Assembly (NCBI GenBank): GCA_905480305.1
Contig: CAJQPV010000035.1
Location: 1 to 13,387, forward strand
Source: an uncultured Gammaproteobacteria bacterium
GTDB taxonomy: Bacteria > Pseudomonadota > Gammaproteobacteria > UBA9214
DNA: 13,387 nucleotides
Reading direction: 5' to 3'
Below the pieces are notes generated by a model. That model was not told the origin of the DNA and made no database searches. It worked only from the letters and a program-made list of their open reading frames with translations. The position numbers were made by a program, and so were the translations under genes. Positions within the stretch are counted from its first letter, which is position 1. Each line of letters opens with the position of its first letter. Of the stretch, positions 6,200 to 13,387 are shown in pieces.

Positions 6200-7273
6200 A
6201 TGGCACAAGATATGCGGTCGCCGATCGAATCAGGTTGCCCGGATGCGTTCCAGTACATGCACCCGGTCATGCGCAAGAACTACGGACAGTGGGCATACCA
6301 CGAAGATCCGCAGCCAGGCGTGCTGTTGCACGTTTCCAATAACGGCGACAAGATATGGACTGTCCGTGCAGGTACCCAGCGTATTCTCGACGTTTTCACC
6401 CTGCGCACGCTTTGCGACATCGGTGACAAGTACGGTGAAGGTTATATTCACTTCACCATTCGCAGCAACATTGAATACCAGGTTGCTGATGAGGCCAAGG
6501 TACAACCACTGATCAAGGCAATTCAAGATGCCGGCTTTATCGTCGGTGGTACGCGTAACTCGGTCGCCATGCTGTCACACACCCAGGGCTGGTTGCACTG
6601 CGACATCCCGGGTACTGACGCCTCCGGTGTTGTTAAATCCATGATGGACGAACTGATCGACGAGTTTAAAGAATGGAACATGCCGAACCGTGTGCACATG
6701 ACCACCTCTTGTTGCCAGATTAACTGTGGCGGCCAGGGTGATATCGCCATAAACGTGCAGCACACCAAGCCGCCGAAAATCAATCACGACCTGGTCTCCA
6801 ACGTCTGCGAGCGCCCGTCAGTCGTGGCACGTTGCCCGGTTGCCGCAATTCGCCCGGCACTGGTCAATGGCAAGCCTTCACTGGAAGTCGACGAGAAGAA
6901 GTGTATCTGTTGCGGCGCCTGTTTTCCGCCTTGCCCGCCGATGCAAATCAATGATGCCGAGCACTCCAAGCTGGCTATCTGGGTTGGTGGCAATCACTCC
7001 AATGCGCGTGGCAAACCGACCTTCCAGAAGCTGGTTGCCTCGGGCATTCCGAACAACCCGCCACGCTGGCCTGAAGCCACCGCCGTGGTGAAGAAGATTC
7101 TCAAGACCTACAAGGACGATGCCAAGGACTGGGAACGCATGAATGACTGGATCGAACGTATTGGCTGGCCACGTTTCTTTGAAAAGACCGGCTTGCCATT
7201 TACCAAGTATCACATCGATAACTGGCGTGGTGCCCGTGCCAGCCTGAACGCTTCAACACATATCCGTTTCTAG
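6200..7273 (+). CDS. dsrB: Dissimilatory sulfite reductase beta subunit DsrB
   Basis: The 357-aa protein is full length for DsrB and supplies the catalytically active siroheme site of the DsrAB heterotetramer. The cluster ligands Cys134, Cys171, Cys172 and Cys176 (CCQINC) have the same 37-1-4 spacing as known for Desulfovibrio DsrB. The ferredoxin insert is at about 210-250, with Cys212 (RCPVAAI) and Cys235, Cys238 and Cys241 in KKCICCGACFPPCPP, where Cys237 and Cys245 are extra. The N-terminal HPVMRKNYGQW (21-31) is the family block that follows the start. AGGAG precedes the ATG. The dsrE start lies only 11 bp downstream, indicating one transcript. Confidence 0.98.
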   Translation: MAQDMRSPIESGCPDAFQYMHPVMRKNYGQWAYHEDPQPGVLLHVSNNGDKIWTVRAGTQRILDVFTLRTLCDIGDKYGEGYIHFTIRSNIEYQVADEAKVQPLIKAIQDAGFIVGGTRNSVAMLSHTQGWLHCDIPGTDASGVVKSMMDELIDEFKEWNMPNRVHMTTSCCQINCGGQGDIAINVQHTKPPKINHDLVSNVCERPSVVARCPVAAIRPALVNGKPSLEVDEKKCICCGACFPPCPPMQINDAEHSKLAIWVGGNHSNARGKPTFQKLVASGIPNNPPRWPEATAVVKKILKTYKDDAKDWERMNDWIERIGWPRFFEKTGLPFTKYHIDNWRGARASLNASTHIRF

Positions 7274-7284
7274 GGGGTACTTGT

Positions 7285-7677
7285 ATGAAGCTCACTATTC
7301 AGGTTAACGAAGGTCCCTACCAGCACCAGTCTGCTGACTCGGCCTATTACTTTGCCAAGGCTGCCCTGGAAAAAGGACACGAAATCTATCGTATCTTTTT
7401 CTACCATGACGGCGTCAATAACGGTACGCGACTGACCACTCCGCCGCAGGACGACCGCAACATCGTCGCCCGCTGGAGCGAACTTGCACAGCAGCATGAC
7501 CTGGACATGGTTTTGTGTGTGGCAGCAGCGCAACGTCGCGGCATCGTTGACGATGGCGAGGCCGAACGAAATGGCAAGGACGCAACCAATATTGCACCAG
7601 GTTTCCGGATTTCCGGTCTCGGTCAGCTTATTGAAGGTGGCGTACAGAGCGATCGCCTGGTTGTATTCGGCGACTGA
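7285..7677 (+). CDS. dsrE: Sulfurtransferase subunit DsrE
   Basis: The 130-aa protein is the catalytic subunit of the DsrE2F2H2 hexamer, which passes persulfide sulfur to DsrC. The active-site Cys78 lies in DMVLCVAAAQRRG, at the same residue number as in A. vinosum DsrE. The N-terminal block MKLTIQVNEGPYQHQSADSA and FFYHDGV (38-44) are typical of the DsrE/TusD fold. No signal peptide is seen, so it is cytoplasmic. GGGGG eight bases upstream is the ribosome-binding site. Presence of dsrEFH marks the sulfur-oxidising form of the pathway. Confidence 0.97.
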   Translation: MKLTIQVNEGPYQHQSADSAYYFAKAALEKGHEIYRIFFYHDGVNNGTRLTTPPQDDRNIVARWSELAQQHDLDMVLCVAAAQRRGIVDDGEAERNGKDATNIAPGFRISGLGQLIEGGVQSDRLVVFGD

Positions 7678-7691
7678 TCGGGAGACTGAAA

Positions 7692-8102
7692 ATGGCAGAA
7701 GAAACAAAGAAATTCATGTATATCAACCGTAAAGCACCTTACGGAACCATATACGCATGGGAAGCCCTGGAAGTCGTACTGATCGGCGCCGCTTTCGAAC
7801 AGGATGTCAGCGTGGCCTTCATGGATGACGGTGTATACCAGTTAGCGAAGGGCCAGGACACCAGCGGAATCGGCATGAAGAATTTCTCGCCGACCTACGC
7901 GGCTCTTGGCGACTTCGAAATCACCAAGATTTATGTTGAAAAGGAATCACTGGAAGAACGCGGGCTCACACTTGATGACCTGCAGCACCTGGTTTGGGAA
8001 GACGAGGATGAAGACTGGGCAGAAAAGGATTCTATCCGCCTGGTCAGTCGCGCCGAACTGGGTGAAGTGCTTGCTGGGCAGGATGTCCTGTTTAACTTTT
8101 AA
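7692..8102 (+). CDS. dsrF: DsrEFH complex subunit DsrF
   Basis: The 136-aa protein belongs to the DsrF/TusC family. It opens with KKFMYINRKAPYGTIYAWEALEVVLIGAAFEQDVSVAFMDDGVYQL in consecutive conserved blocks (6-25 and 26-51), the signature of the DsrE-like Rossmann-type fold. Its acidic segment WEDEDEDWAEKD (97-108) is a notable negatively charged patch. It contains no cysteine, in keeping with a structural role in the hexamer. GGGAG lies ten bases before the start. The gap to dsrE is 14 bp and to dsrH 18 bp. Confidence 0.96.
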   Translation: MAEETKKFMYINRKAPYGTIYAWEALEVVLIGAAFEQDVSVAFMDDGVYQLAKGQDTSGIGMKNFSPTYAALGDFEITKIYVEKESLEERGLTLDDLQHLVWEDEDEDWAEKDSIRLVSRAELGEVLAGQDVLFNF

Positions 8103-8120
8103 TTCGGGAAGGCCAAACAC

Positions 8121-8417
8121 ATGTCTATGTTACATCTGGTAAACAAATCGCCTTATGAGAACAATAATCTCAGCACGGCGTCTTCAATCATGCAAGGCGG
8201 TGATGAACTACTGCTGATCGAGGATGGTGTGTACGGTGCAGTTAAAGCCGGTAAGGCATCAGCAATGCTTGAAGGCTGTACAGTATCCGTCATGGGACCT
8301 GATCTTGCTGCCCGTGGCATTTCTGAAGACAAGCTTGCCGATGGCGTTAACGTCATCGACTACAACGGTTTTGTTGAACTGGTTGAGAAAAATGACAAGG
8401 TACAGTCCTGGCTGTAA
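8121..8417 (+). CDS. dsrH: DsrEFH complex subunit DsrH, lacking the usual Cys20
   Basis: The 98-aa protein shows the DsrH/TusB layout. MSMLHLVNKSPYENNNL (1-17) is the family start, followed by LLLIEDGVYGAVKAG (30-44), VMGPDLAARG (57-66) and the end block VQSWL. In A. vinosum DsrH a cysteine is found at position 20. Here codon 20 is GCG (Ala), within NNLSTASSIM, and the only cysteine is Cys53 in EGCTVSV, which is not at that position. The frame before and after is normal, so this is a substitution and not a shift. GGAAGG precedes the ATG. It works with DsrE and DsrF in the cytoplasm. Confidence 0.95.
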   Translation: MSMLHLVNKSPYENNNLSTASSIMQGGDELLLIEDGVYGAVKAGKASAMLEGCTVSVMGPDLAARGISEDKLADGVNVIDYNGFVELVEKNDKVQSWL

Positions 8418-8419
8418 CT

Positions 8420-8440
8420 TGCATCACTTATGCACTTTTT
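8420..8440 (+). repeat. Small hairpin with T-run between dsrH and dsrC
   Basis: TGCAT (8420-8424) and ATGCA (8430-8434) pair around CACTT, followed by C and five T residues. The 5-bp AT-rich stem is too weak for an efficient terminator. It could mark an mRNA end or processing point before dsrC, a gene that is known to have additional transcription in A. vinosum. Confidence 0.25.
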
Positions 8441-8457
8441 AGAGAGGAGATTTACTC

Positions 8458-8793
8458 ATGAGCAGTATTGAAGCAAACGGCAAGACTTACGAAACTGATG
8501 AAGAAGGTTACCTGGCTGACCTGAACACCTGGGACAAGGATGTTGCTGCTGTTATGGCAAACATTGATGACTGCGAGCTGACCGACAGCCACTGGGAAGT
8601 GATTAACTTTCTGCGTGAATACTATGAAGAATACCAGATCGCTCCTGCGGTTCGTGTTCTGACCAAGGCCATTGGCAAAAAGCTCGGCAAGGACAAGGGC
8701 AACAGCAAGTACCTGTACGAACTGTTCCCTTATGGCCCGGCCAAGCAGGCTTGCAAGTACGCCGGCCTGCCGAAGCCTACCGGCTGCGTATAG
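8458..8793 (+). CDS. dsrC: Sulfur carrier protein DsrC
   Basis: The 111-aa protein is a canonical DsrC. The C-terminal arm holds both redox cysteines: CysB is Cys99 in AKQACKYAG, and CysA is Cys110 in the terminal PTGCV. They have ten residues between them, as in the family. The conserved seven-residue insertion typical of DsrC relative to TusE is present around KKLGKDKGNSKYLYELFPYGP (74-94). Cys39 is an extra cysteine in the N-terminal helical part. DsrC takes sulfur from DsrEFH, delivers it to DsrAB and is handled by DsrMKJOP. GAGGAG lies ten bases upstream, one of the strongest ribosome-binding sites here, matching the need for large amounts of DsrC. Confidence 0.98.
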   Translation: MSSIEANGKTYETDEEGYLADLNTWDKDVAAVMANIDDCELTDSHWEVINFLREYYEEYQIAPAVRVLTKAIGKKLGKDKGNSKYLYELFPYGPAKQACKYAGLPKPTGCV

Positions 8794-8809
8794 GTCTCTG
8801 ACAGTTTGT

Positions 8810-8849
8810 CCTGCAGGGGTTAATCCCTCTGCAGGCGCTGGCAGTTTTT
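8810..8849 (+). repeat. Hairpin between dsrC and dsrM, possible partial terminator
   Basis: CCTGCAG (8810-8816) pairs with CTGCAGG (8829-8835). An inner GGG/CCC pairing closes a TTAAT loop, leaving one bulged T at 8828. A five-T run at 8845-8849 follows nine bases after the stem, too far for a textbook terminator. It lies in the 86-bp gap after dsrC and could lower read-through to dsrMKLJ or protect the dsrC message from 3' decay. Confidence 0.5.
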
Positions 8850-8879
8850 ACCAACTCAACCGTAAGGGAGCTCAGAAAC

Positions 8880-9608
8880 ATGCCGTTTCTGACCATAGTT
8901 TATGCGGTGCTGTTCTATGCTGCGACGGCCTTGATGGTCGTTGGGCTGGCGTCCAAGATTCGTCAGTATGCAAAGACTCCGGCACCCCTGAAAATACCGA
9001 CCACACCGGCACCGGTGACGCGTTCCGGCGTGGTCATGCGGATGTTCCGCGAACTGGTATTTTTTGAAAGCCTGTTCAGGTCCAACAAATGGATCTGGCT
9101 TTTCGGCTGGCTGTTTCATTACGGTATGTTTCTGGTACTGGCGCGTCACTTGCGCTATTTCACAGATCCGGTATGGACCTGGGTAGACCTGATACAGCCT
9201 TTTGGCATGTATGCGGCGTTTGCCATGTCAGCCGGGTTGCTCGGTCTTTGGGCACGTCGTTTCTTCGTCGATCGTGTGCGCTATATCTCCTCTCTCTCTG
9301 ACCACCTGATGCTGGCACTGCTGTTTTCGATCGCCGGCACAGGCCTGATGATGGACTATGTGACCCATACCGATATTGTGGCAGTAAAGGAATTTTTCCG
9401 TGGCCTGATGTATTTCAACTGGCAACCGATCCCGGAAGATCCGGTCCTGCTGGTTCATCTGGGACTGGTTGCCACGCTGATGATTATCTTTCCGATCAGC
9501 AAACTATTGCACGCACCCGGTGTGTTTTTCAGTCCCACCCGTAACCAGGTGGACAACCCGCGTGAAAAACGTCATCTGTCCGCATGGGCAGCCGAGCTGG
9601 AAAAGTAA
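8880..9608 (+). CDS. dsrM: DsrM, membrane cytochrome b subunit of DsrMKJOP
   Basis: The 242-aa integral membrane protein resembles NarI-type dihaem cytochrome b. Hydrophobic segments are seen at about 3-25, 71-90, 106-126, 141-160 and 188-210. Histidines His80 and His90 (ten apart) and His193 and His211 (eighteen apart) reproduce the spacing of the NarI haem ligands and should bind two b haems. It links the quinone pool to DsrK. The N-terminal segment acts as membrane anchor, and the basic C-terminal tail is presumably cytoplasmic. AAGGGAG precedes the start. dsrK follows after 13 bp. Confidence 0.95.
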   Translation: MPFLTIVYAVLFYAATALMVVGLASKIRQYAKTPAPLKIPTTPAPVTRSGVVMRMFRELVFFESLFRSNKWIWLFGWLFHYGMFLVLARHLRYFTDPVWTWVDLIQPFGMYAAFAMSAGLLGLWARRFFVDRVRYISSLSDHLMLALLFSIAGTGLMMDYVTHTDIVAVKEFFRGLMYFNWQPIPEDPVLLVHLGLVATLMIIFPISKLLHAPGVFFSPTRNQVDNPREKRHLSAWAAELEK

Positions 9609-9621
9609 CAGGAGCTAGAGC

Positions 9622-11112
9622 GTGGCTGATTTCGAAACACCGGAACTGAAAGAATACCCTGTCATACCTCATATAGAGGTAGGCACAATGGCGCACAGCA
9701 AGCCGTTTGTCGCCAAGGAACAGTTTCAGGAACCATTGGGTTTCCCCGGTGAACTGGTTGATAACTGGCAGCAGGTCGCCTACGACAAGATGGAAGAACT
9801 GACCGGCAAGTACCGTTCACTGGCCGTGTTCCTGGACTCCTGCGTTAAATGCGGTGCCTGTACCGACAAGTGCCACTACTATCTCGGCACCTCTGACCCG
9901 AAGAACATGCCGGTCGCCCGTCAGGACCTGTTCCGCAAGGTGTATCGCCGCAAGTTTACCTTTGCCGGCAAGTACTTCCCGAAACTGGTTGGTGCTGTTG
10001 ATCTGACAGAAGATGTATTGAACGACTGGTACAGTTATTTTCACCAGTGTTCACAGTGTCGACGTTGCTCGGTTTACTGCCCGTATGGTATCGACACCGC
10101 AGAAATCTCCATGGCAGCACGCGAAGTCATGGACAGCATTGGTGTCGGTCAGAAATACTGTAATGAGATTATTGCCAAGGTTTACAAGATTGGTAACAAC
10201 CTTGGACTGCCGCAACCCGCCCTTCTCGACACACTGGAAGGACTGGAAGAAGATATTGAAGACGACACCGGCGTCACCGTGCGTCTGCCGCTGGACGTCA
10301 AGGGTGCCGACGTACTGGTGGTCACCCCGTCTGCCGATTTTTTTGCCGAACCACATGTTGATGGACTGATGGGTTATGCCAAGGTCTTCCATGAATCCGG
10401 CATCAGCTGGACACTCAGTTCACACGCCAGCGAAGCGGCCAACTTCGGCATGTTCATCGGCAGCTATGAAAACATGCGCAAGGTGGCGTTACGTATTCGC
10501 GAGGCCGCCCTTGATCTGGGCGTAAAGCGCATTATTTTCGGTGAGTGCGGCCACGCCTGGCGAGTTGCCTACAACTTCCTGAACACGCTGGCCGGACCGT
10601 TTGATTTTCTGGATCCGAAATACCCGGTACCCATGCACATCATGGAATTCACCCACGACCTGATTCAGCGTGATGCACTGACGCTGGACAAGTCTGCCAA
10701 CGATGACATGGTGCTGACCTATCACGACTCCTGCAACGTGGCACGTGCCTCGCGCATGGGCCCAAAGCCGGGTGGACAGTTTATTCTGCCGCGTGAAGTC
10801 ATCAAGGCCAGCTGCAACCATTTTTATGACATGCCGCAGGATACCATTCACGACGCAACCTACTGTTGCGGCGGCGGCGGCGGCCTGCTGACAGACGACC
10901 TTATGGAACTGCGCGTCAAGGGTGCCTTGCCAAGAATGGAGGCACTGAAGCACGTCGTGGAGAATCACGGCGTCACTCACATGGCTGCAATCTGCGCCAT
11001 CTGCAAGAGTCAGTTTGCAAAAGTGATGCCCTACTACGGCTTTCAGATGGACAGCATTGTCAGCGTGCACCAATTGGTGAGTAACGCAATCGTTTTAGGT
11101 AATAAACAGTAA
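9622..11112 (+). CDS. dsrK: DsrK, HdrD-like iron-sulfur catalytic subunit of DsrMKJOP
   Basis: The 496-aa protein begins with GTG, with AGGAG nine bases upstream. Two [4Fe-4S] motifs of C-x2-C-x2-C-x3-C type are seen at Cys74/77/80/84 and Cys143/146/149/153 (CSQCRRCSVYC). The C-terminal half has the two CCG-type regions of heterodisulfide reductases: Cys309 (GECGHAW), Cys371 (YHDSCN), Cys415-Cys416 in YCCGGGGG, and Cys458 and Cys461 (ICAICKS). These fit the special catalytic cluster thought to act on the DsrC disulfide or trisulfide. No membrane helix is seen; it docks on DsrM at the cytoplasmic side. Its N-terminal 60 residues precede the first cluster. dsrL follows after a 52-bp gap with a hairpin. 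Confidence 0.96.
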   Translation: MADFETPELKEYPVIPHIEVGTMAHSKPFVAKEQFQEPLGFPGELVDNWQQVAYDKMEELTGKYRSLAVFLDSCVKCGACTDKCHYYLGTSDPKNMPVARQDLFRKVYRRKFTFAGKYFPKLVGAVDLTEDVLNDWYSYFHQCSQCRRCSVYCPYGIDTAEISMAAREVMDSIGVGQKYCNEIIAKVYKIGNNLGLPQPALLDTLEGLEEDIEDDTGVTVRLPLDVKGADVLVVTPSADFFAEPHVDGLMGYAKVFHESGISWTLSSHASEAANFGMFIGSYENMRKVALRIREAALDLGVKRIIFGECGHAWRVAYNFLNTLAGPFDFLDPKYPVPMHIMEFTHDLIQRDALTLDKSANDDMVLTYHDSCNVARASRMGPKPGGQFILPREVIKASCNHFYDMPQDTIHDATYCCGGGGGLLTDDLMELRVKGALPRMEALKHVVENHGVTHMAAICAICKSQFAKVMPYYGFQMDSIVSVHQLVSNAIVLGNKQ

Positions 11113-11118
11113 CAAAAC

Positions 11119-11142
11119 ATCTGGTTCAGGCTAAAACCAGAT
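11119..11142 (+). repeat. Perfect 8-bp hairpin between dsrK and dsrL
   Basis: ATCTGGTT (11119-11126) and AACCAGAT (11135-11142) form a perfect 8-bp stem with an 8-base loop (CAGGCTAA). It sits six bases after the dsrK stop and 22 bases before the dsrL start. No T-tract follows, so it is not a terminator. It could be an RNase processing or protection element, or a protein-binding site. Confidence 0.6.
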
Positions 11143-11164
11143 CAGATTAATCAGGAGACAAGAC

Positions 11165-13129
11165 ATGGCAACTTCTCGAGATGACATGGAAAAAGATCTG
11201 ACATTTCGCCGCTATGAAGAGGGTGATCATGAATACAAACGCATTGGTGATGATATCTTCAACGAAGATACCACATACAAATGTCCGACCTACGTGCACC
11301 GCACACCGCCATGCCAGGGCAGCTGCCCGTCCGGTGAGGATATCCGTGGCTGGCTGCAGATCGTGCGCGGCATTGAGAAGCCGTCCGGCGAGATGACCAT
11401 GGAGGAATACGCCTTCCGTCGATCAACCGACGCGAACCCCTTCCCTTCCATGATGGGACGCGTATGCCCGGCCCCGTGTGAAGACGGTTGCAACCGCAAC
11501 AATGTTGAAGATTTCGTTGGCATTAACTCTGTTGAACAGTTCATCGGTGACTCTGCCTACGAAGAGAAATTCAGCTTCGACAACTCCGCCCCGCTGAGCG
11601 GCAAGAAAATCGCCATCATCGGTGGCGGCCCGGCCGGCATGGCAGCAGCCTACCAGCTGCGCCGTAAAGGCCATGAAAGCACTATTTTCGATGACCATGA
11701 AGAACTGGGCGGCATGATGCGCTATGGCATCCCGGGCTATCGTACCCCGCGTGACATACTCGACCACGAGTGTCAGCGCATTGTCGATATGGGCGGTATT
11801 GAACTGCGCATGAATACCCGCGTCGGCAAGGACGTCAGCATCGAGGCAATCGATAAGGAATATGATGCCATCCTTTGGGCGCTGGGCTGTAAATCAGGCC
11901 GCAAGTTGCCGGTCCCGAACAGCGATGCTCCCAATTGCGTGTCCGGTGTGGCCTTCCTGGAAGCCTTTAACAAGGGCACACTGAAAGTCACTGCAGACAA
12001 AGTTGTATGCGTGGGTGGTGGTGATACCTCGATCGACGTGGTCTCCGTTGCCCGCCGCCTTGGCAAGATCAAAAAAATCAACAAGGAAGACCGTCCGGAA
12101 CAGGTTATCGGTGGTTACGTTGCCCATGACTCTGCCTTTGCCGCCGCCCGTGAAGGTGCAGAAGTCATCCTGACCTCGCTATTTCCGAAGGAGGAAATGA
12201 CCGCCGCAGAACATGAAGTTCATGATGCCTTGCATGAAGGTGTACGCATTGATGACGGCGTCATGCCGATGGAAGTCATACTCAACGATGAAGGCCGTGC
12301 AATTGCGCTGAAGATGGCCAAGTGTACCGTGGAAGACGGGCGCCCGATTCCGGTCGAGGGCAGCGAGTATACAATTGAATGCGACCTGATCGTTTCGGCC
12401 ATTGGCCAGGGTGGCGATCTGTCCGAGGGTCTTGAATCTCTCGATAACGGTCGTGGCCTGATTGATTCCGACGCCTTTTACCAGGTCCCGAACCGCGAAG
12501 GCCACTTCGTCGCCGGCGATATTATTCGTCCACATCTGCTGACCACTGCAATTGGCCAGGCATCTATTGCATCTGAAAGTATTGACCACTACCTGAAGCA
12601 TGAAGATCAGTCCAAGCGACCCAAAGTCGACGTTCATCACTTTGAACTGCTGCAGAAGCTCAGCGAAACCAACCTGGCTCCCGAGGCATTTGAAGCTGCA
12701 AAAGAAGGCGACATGCGTGGCACGGCAGGGGCCAGCTTTGCCGTACATAACTACGAAGACCGCGCCAGCGCAGAGATCATATCTTCAGAGCGCCTGTTTC
12801 TTGGGCATTTCCCGTTCACTCCCCGCGTCAAGCGTTCTTCCAGTGGTCCATCTGCAGAAGAAGTGCTGGGACATTTTGCGGAACGCGGAATCGGCCTGAC
12901 AACCGAGCAGGCAGTCGAGGAATCCGGTCGTTGCATGAGCTGCGGCATGTGTTTTGAGTGTGACAACTGCGTTATCTATTGCCCTCAGGATGCAATCTTT
13001 CGCGTCAAGAAAGACCAGTACACCACCGGTCGCTACGTCGATACCGACTACGACAAGTGCATTGGCTGCCACATCTGTTCTGACGTATGCCCCACCGGCT
13101 ACATCGACATGGCTATGGGCGATCACTAA
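11165..13129 (+). CDS. dsrL: DsrL, NAD(P)H-linked iron-sulfur flavoprotein
   Basis: The 654-aa protein has the length of A. vinosum DsrL and the glutamate synthase small-subunit-like architecture. An N-terminal cysteine-rich domain has Cys40, Cys50, Cys54, Cys101, Cys105 and Cys109. An FAD-binding motif IIGGGPAGMAAAYQLRRKG spans 151-169, and a second Rossmann motif for NAD(P)H is at about 281-298 (VCVGGGDTSIDVV). A linker runs from about 480 to 585. A C-terminal ferredoxin domain has Cys590/593/596 with Cys606, and Cys632/635/638 with Cys642; Cys599 and Cys602 are extra. DsrL co-purifies with DsrAB in sulfur oxidisers and takes up electrons from sulfite formation to reduce NAD(P)+. AGGAG precedes the ATG. 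dsrJ starts 14 bp after the stop. Confidence 0.97.
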   Translation: MATSRDDMEKDLTFRRYEEGDHEYKRIGDDIFNEDTTYKCPTYVHRTPPCQGSCPSGEDIRGWLQIVRGIEKPSGEMTMEEYAFRRSTDANPFPSMMGRVCPAPCEDGCNRNNVEDFVGINSVEQFIGDSAYEEKFSFDNSAPLSGKKIAIIGGGPAGMAAAYQLRRKGHESTIFDDHEELGGMMRYGIPGYRTPRDILDHECQRIVDMGGIELRMNTRVGKDVSIEAIDKEYDAILWALGCKSGRKLPVPNSDAPNCVSGVAFLEAFNKGTLKVTADKVVCVGGGDTSIDVVSVARRLGKIKKINKEDRPEQVIGGYVAHDSAFAAAREGAEVILTSLFPKEEMTAAEHEVHDALHEGVRIDDGVMPMEVILNDEGRAIALKMAKCTVEDGRPIPVEGSEYTIECDLIVSAIGQGGDLSEGLESLDNGRGLIDSDAFYQVPNREGHFVAGDIIRPHLLTTAIGQASIASESIDHYLKHEDQSKRPKVDVHHFELLQKLSETNLAPEAFEAAKEGDMRGTAGASFAVHNYEDRASAEIISSERLFLGHFPFTPRVKRSSSGPSAEEVLGHFAERGIGLTTEQAVEESGRCMSCGMCFECDNCVIYCPQDAIFRVKKDQYTTGRYVDTDYDKCIGCHICSDVCPTGYIDMAMGDH

Positions 13130-13143
13130 GCGCGAATCATCAC

Positions 13144-13387
13144 ATGATTAAATACAGTCTCATCACACTGCTATTCAGCCTGTTGCTTGGTGTTTACCCG
13201 CCAGTCATGGCTGCTGATGTAGGGTCCGACGAAGATACATCAGGACCGTTCATCCCCAAGGCGCAGCGTCGTTTCAGCGAGGAACAGGGCTGCGTCGAAC
13301 CGACCGGGGAGATGCGCGCCAATCACATGGAGTACATCCTCGACCAGCGTGATGCGACCGTGTATGAAGGTATACGTACCAGGCAGT
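13144..13387 (+). CDS. dsrJ: DsrJ, triheme cytochrome c subunit, C-terminus cut by window edge
   Basis: An open frame of 81 codons runs to the right edge. The start MIKYSLITLLFSLLLG and the following PPVMAAD form a Sec signal peptide or uncleaved anchor, with a likely cut after Ala23 or Ala24. Then comes the DsrJ block PFIPKAQRRF (35-44), Cys50 in EEQGCVEP, which corresponds to the unusual cysteine haem ligand of DsrJ, and MRANHMEYILDQRDATVYEGIRT (57-79 in two blocks). The CxxCH haem sites lie beyond the window. It is the periplasmic cytochrome of DsrMKJOP. The ribosome-binding site is weak (GCGAA), 14 bp after dsrL. Confidence 0.93.
   Translation, partial: MIKYSLITLLFSLLLGVYPPVMAADVGSDEDTSGPFIPKAQRRFSEEQGCVEPTGEMRANHMEYILDQRDATVYEGIRTRQ

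Noticed and set aside
5386..6276. Long leftward frame (296 codons) opposite dsrA
   Set aside because: It mirrors the dsrA coding frame, has an unnatural residue mix and no ribosome-binding site. The dsrA product is unmistakable.
10489..11073. Leftward 194-codon frame opposite dsrK
   Set aside because: It is antisense to the CCG-domain coding region of dsrK, a shadow caused by codon bias.

Overview
The window carries the first ten genes of an oxidative-type dsr (dissimilatory sulfite reductase) operon, in the order dsrA-B-E-F-H-C-M-K-L-J. The last gene is cut by the right edge. The dsrEFH triad, the dsrL gene and this order are known from sulfur-oxidising proteobacteria such as Allochromatium vinosum, where rDsr runs in the sulfite-forming direction. 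Sulfate reducers lack dsrEFH. The host is therefore most likely a gammaproteobacterial sulfur oxidiser, phototrophic or chemolithotrophic. Base composition looks moderate, and nothing seen fixes the genus.

Left part (1-4444): an accessory region. A truncated leftward gene of unknown function (1-299) is followed by a rightward PKHD-type (YbiX/PiuC-like) 2-oxoglutarate/Fe(II) hydroxylase (380-1054). Next come a small leftward 2OG/Fe(II) oxygenase (1073-1582) and a rightward cysteine-free DsrC paralogue of the RspA type (1767-2102), which ends in a strong terminator hairpin. Four leftward genes follow: a 67-aa acidic protein, a Cas6/Cmx6-like RAMP protein, a 64-aa conserved-looking protein, and a TauD/TfdA-type dioxygenase that starts beside the dsr intergenic region. 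No CRISPR repeats or other cas genes are visible. The Cas6-like gene in a dsr neighbourhood is the most unexpected item in the window.

Intergenic region (4445-4851): about 400 bp, AT-rich on its left side, between the divergent tauD-like gene and dsrA. It holds a Fur-box-like sequence, a consensus -10 hexamer and several inverted repeats upstream of dsrA. It is the likely control point for both directions.

Right part (4852-13387): dsrAB encode the siroheme sulfite reductase. DsrEFH and DsrC form the cytoplasmic sulfur relay that delivers persulfide sulfur. DsrM, DsrK and DsrJ belong to the membrane DsrMKJOP complex, thought to re-oxidise or exchange thiols with DsrC and the quinone/periplasmic pool. 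DsrL is the NAD(P)H-linked iron-sulfur flavoprotein partner of DsrAB. All catalytic and cluster ligands looked for in DsrAB, DsrE, DsrC, DsrM, DsrK and DsrL are present. The clear exception is DsrH, where the cysteine expected at position 20 is alanine. Three intergenic gaps in the operon contain hairpins that may tune relative expression.
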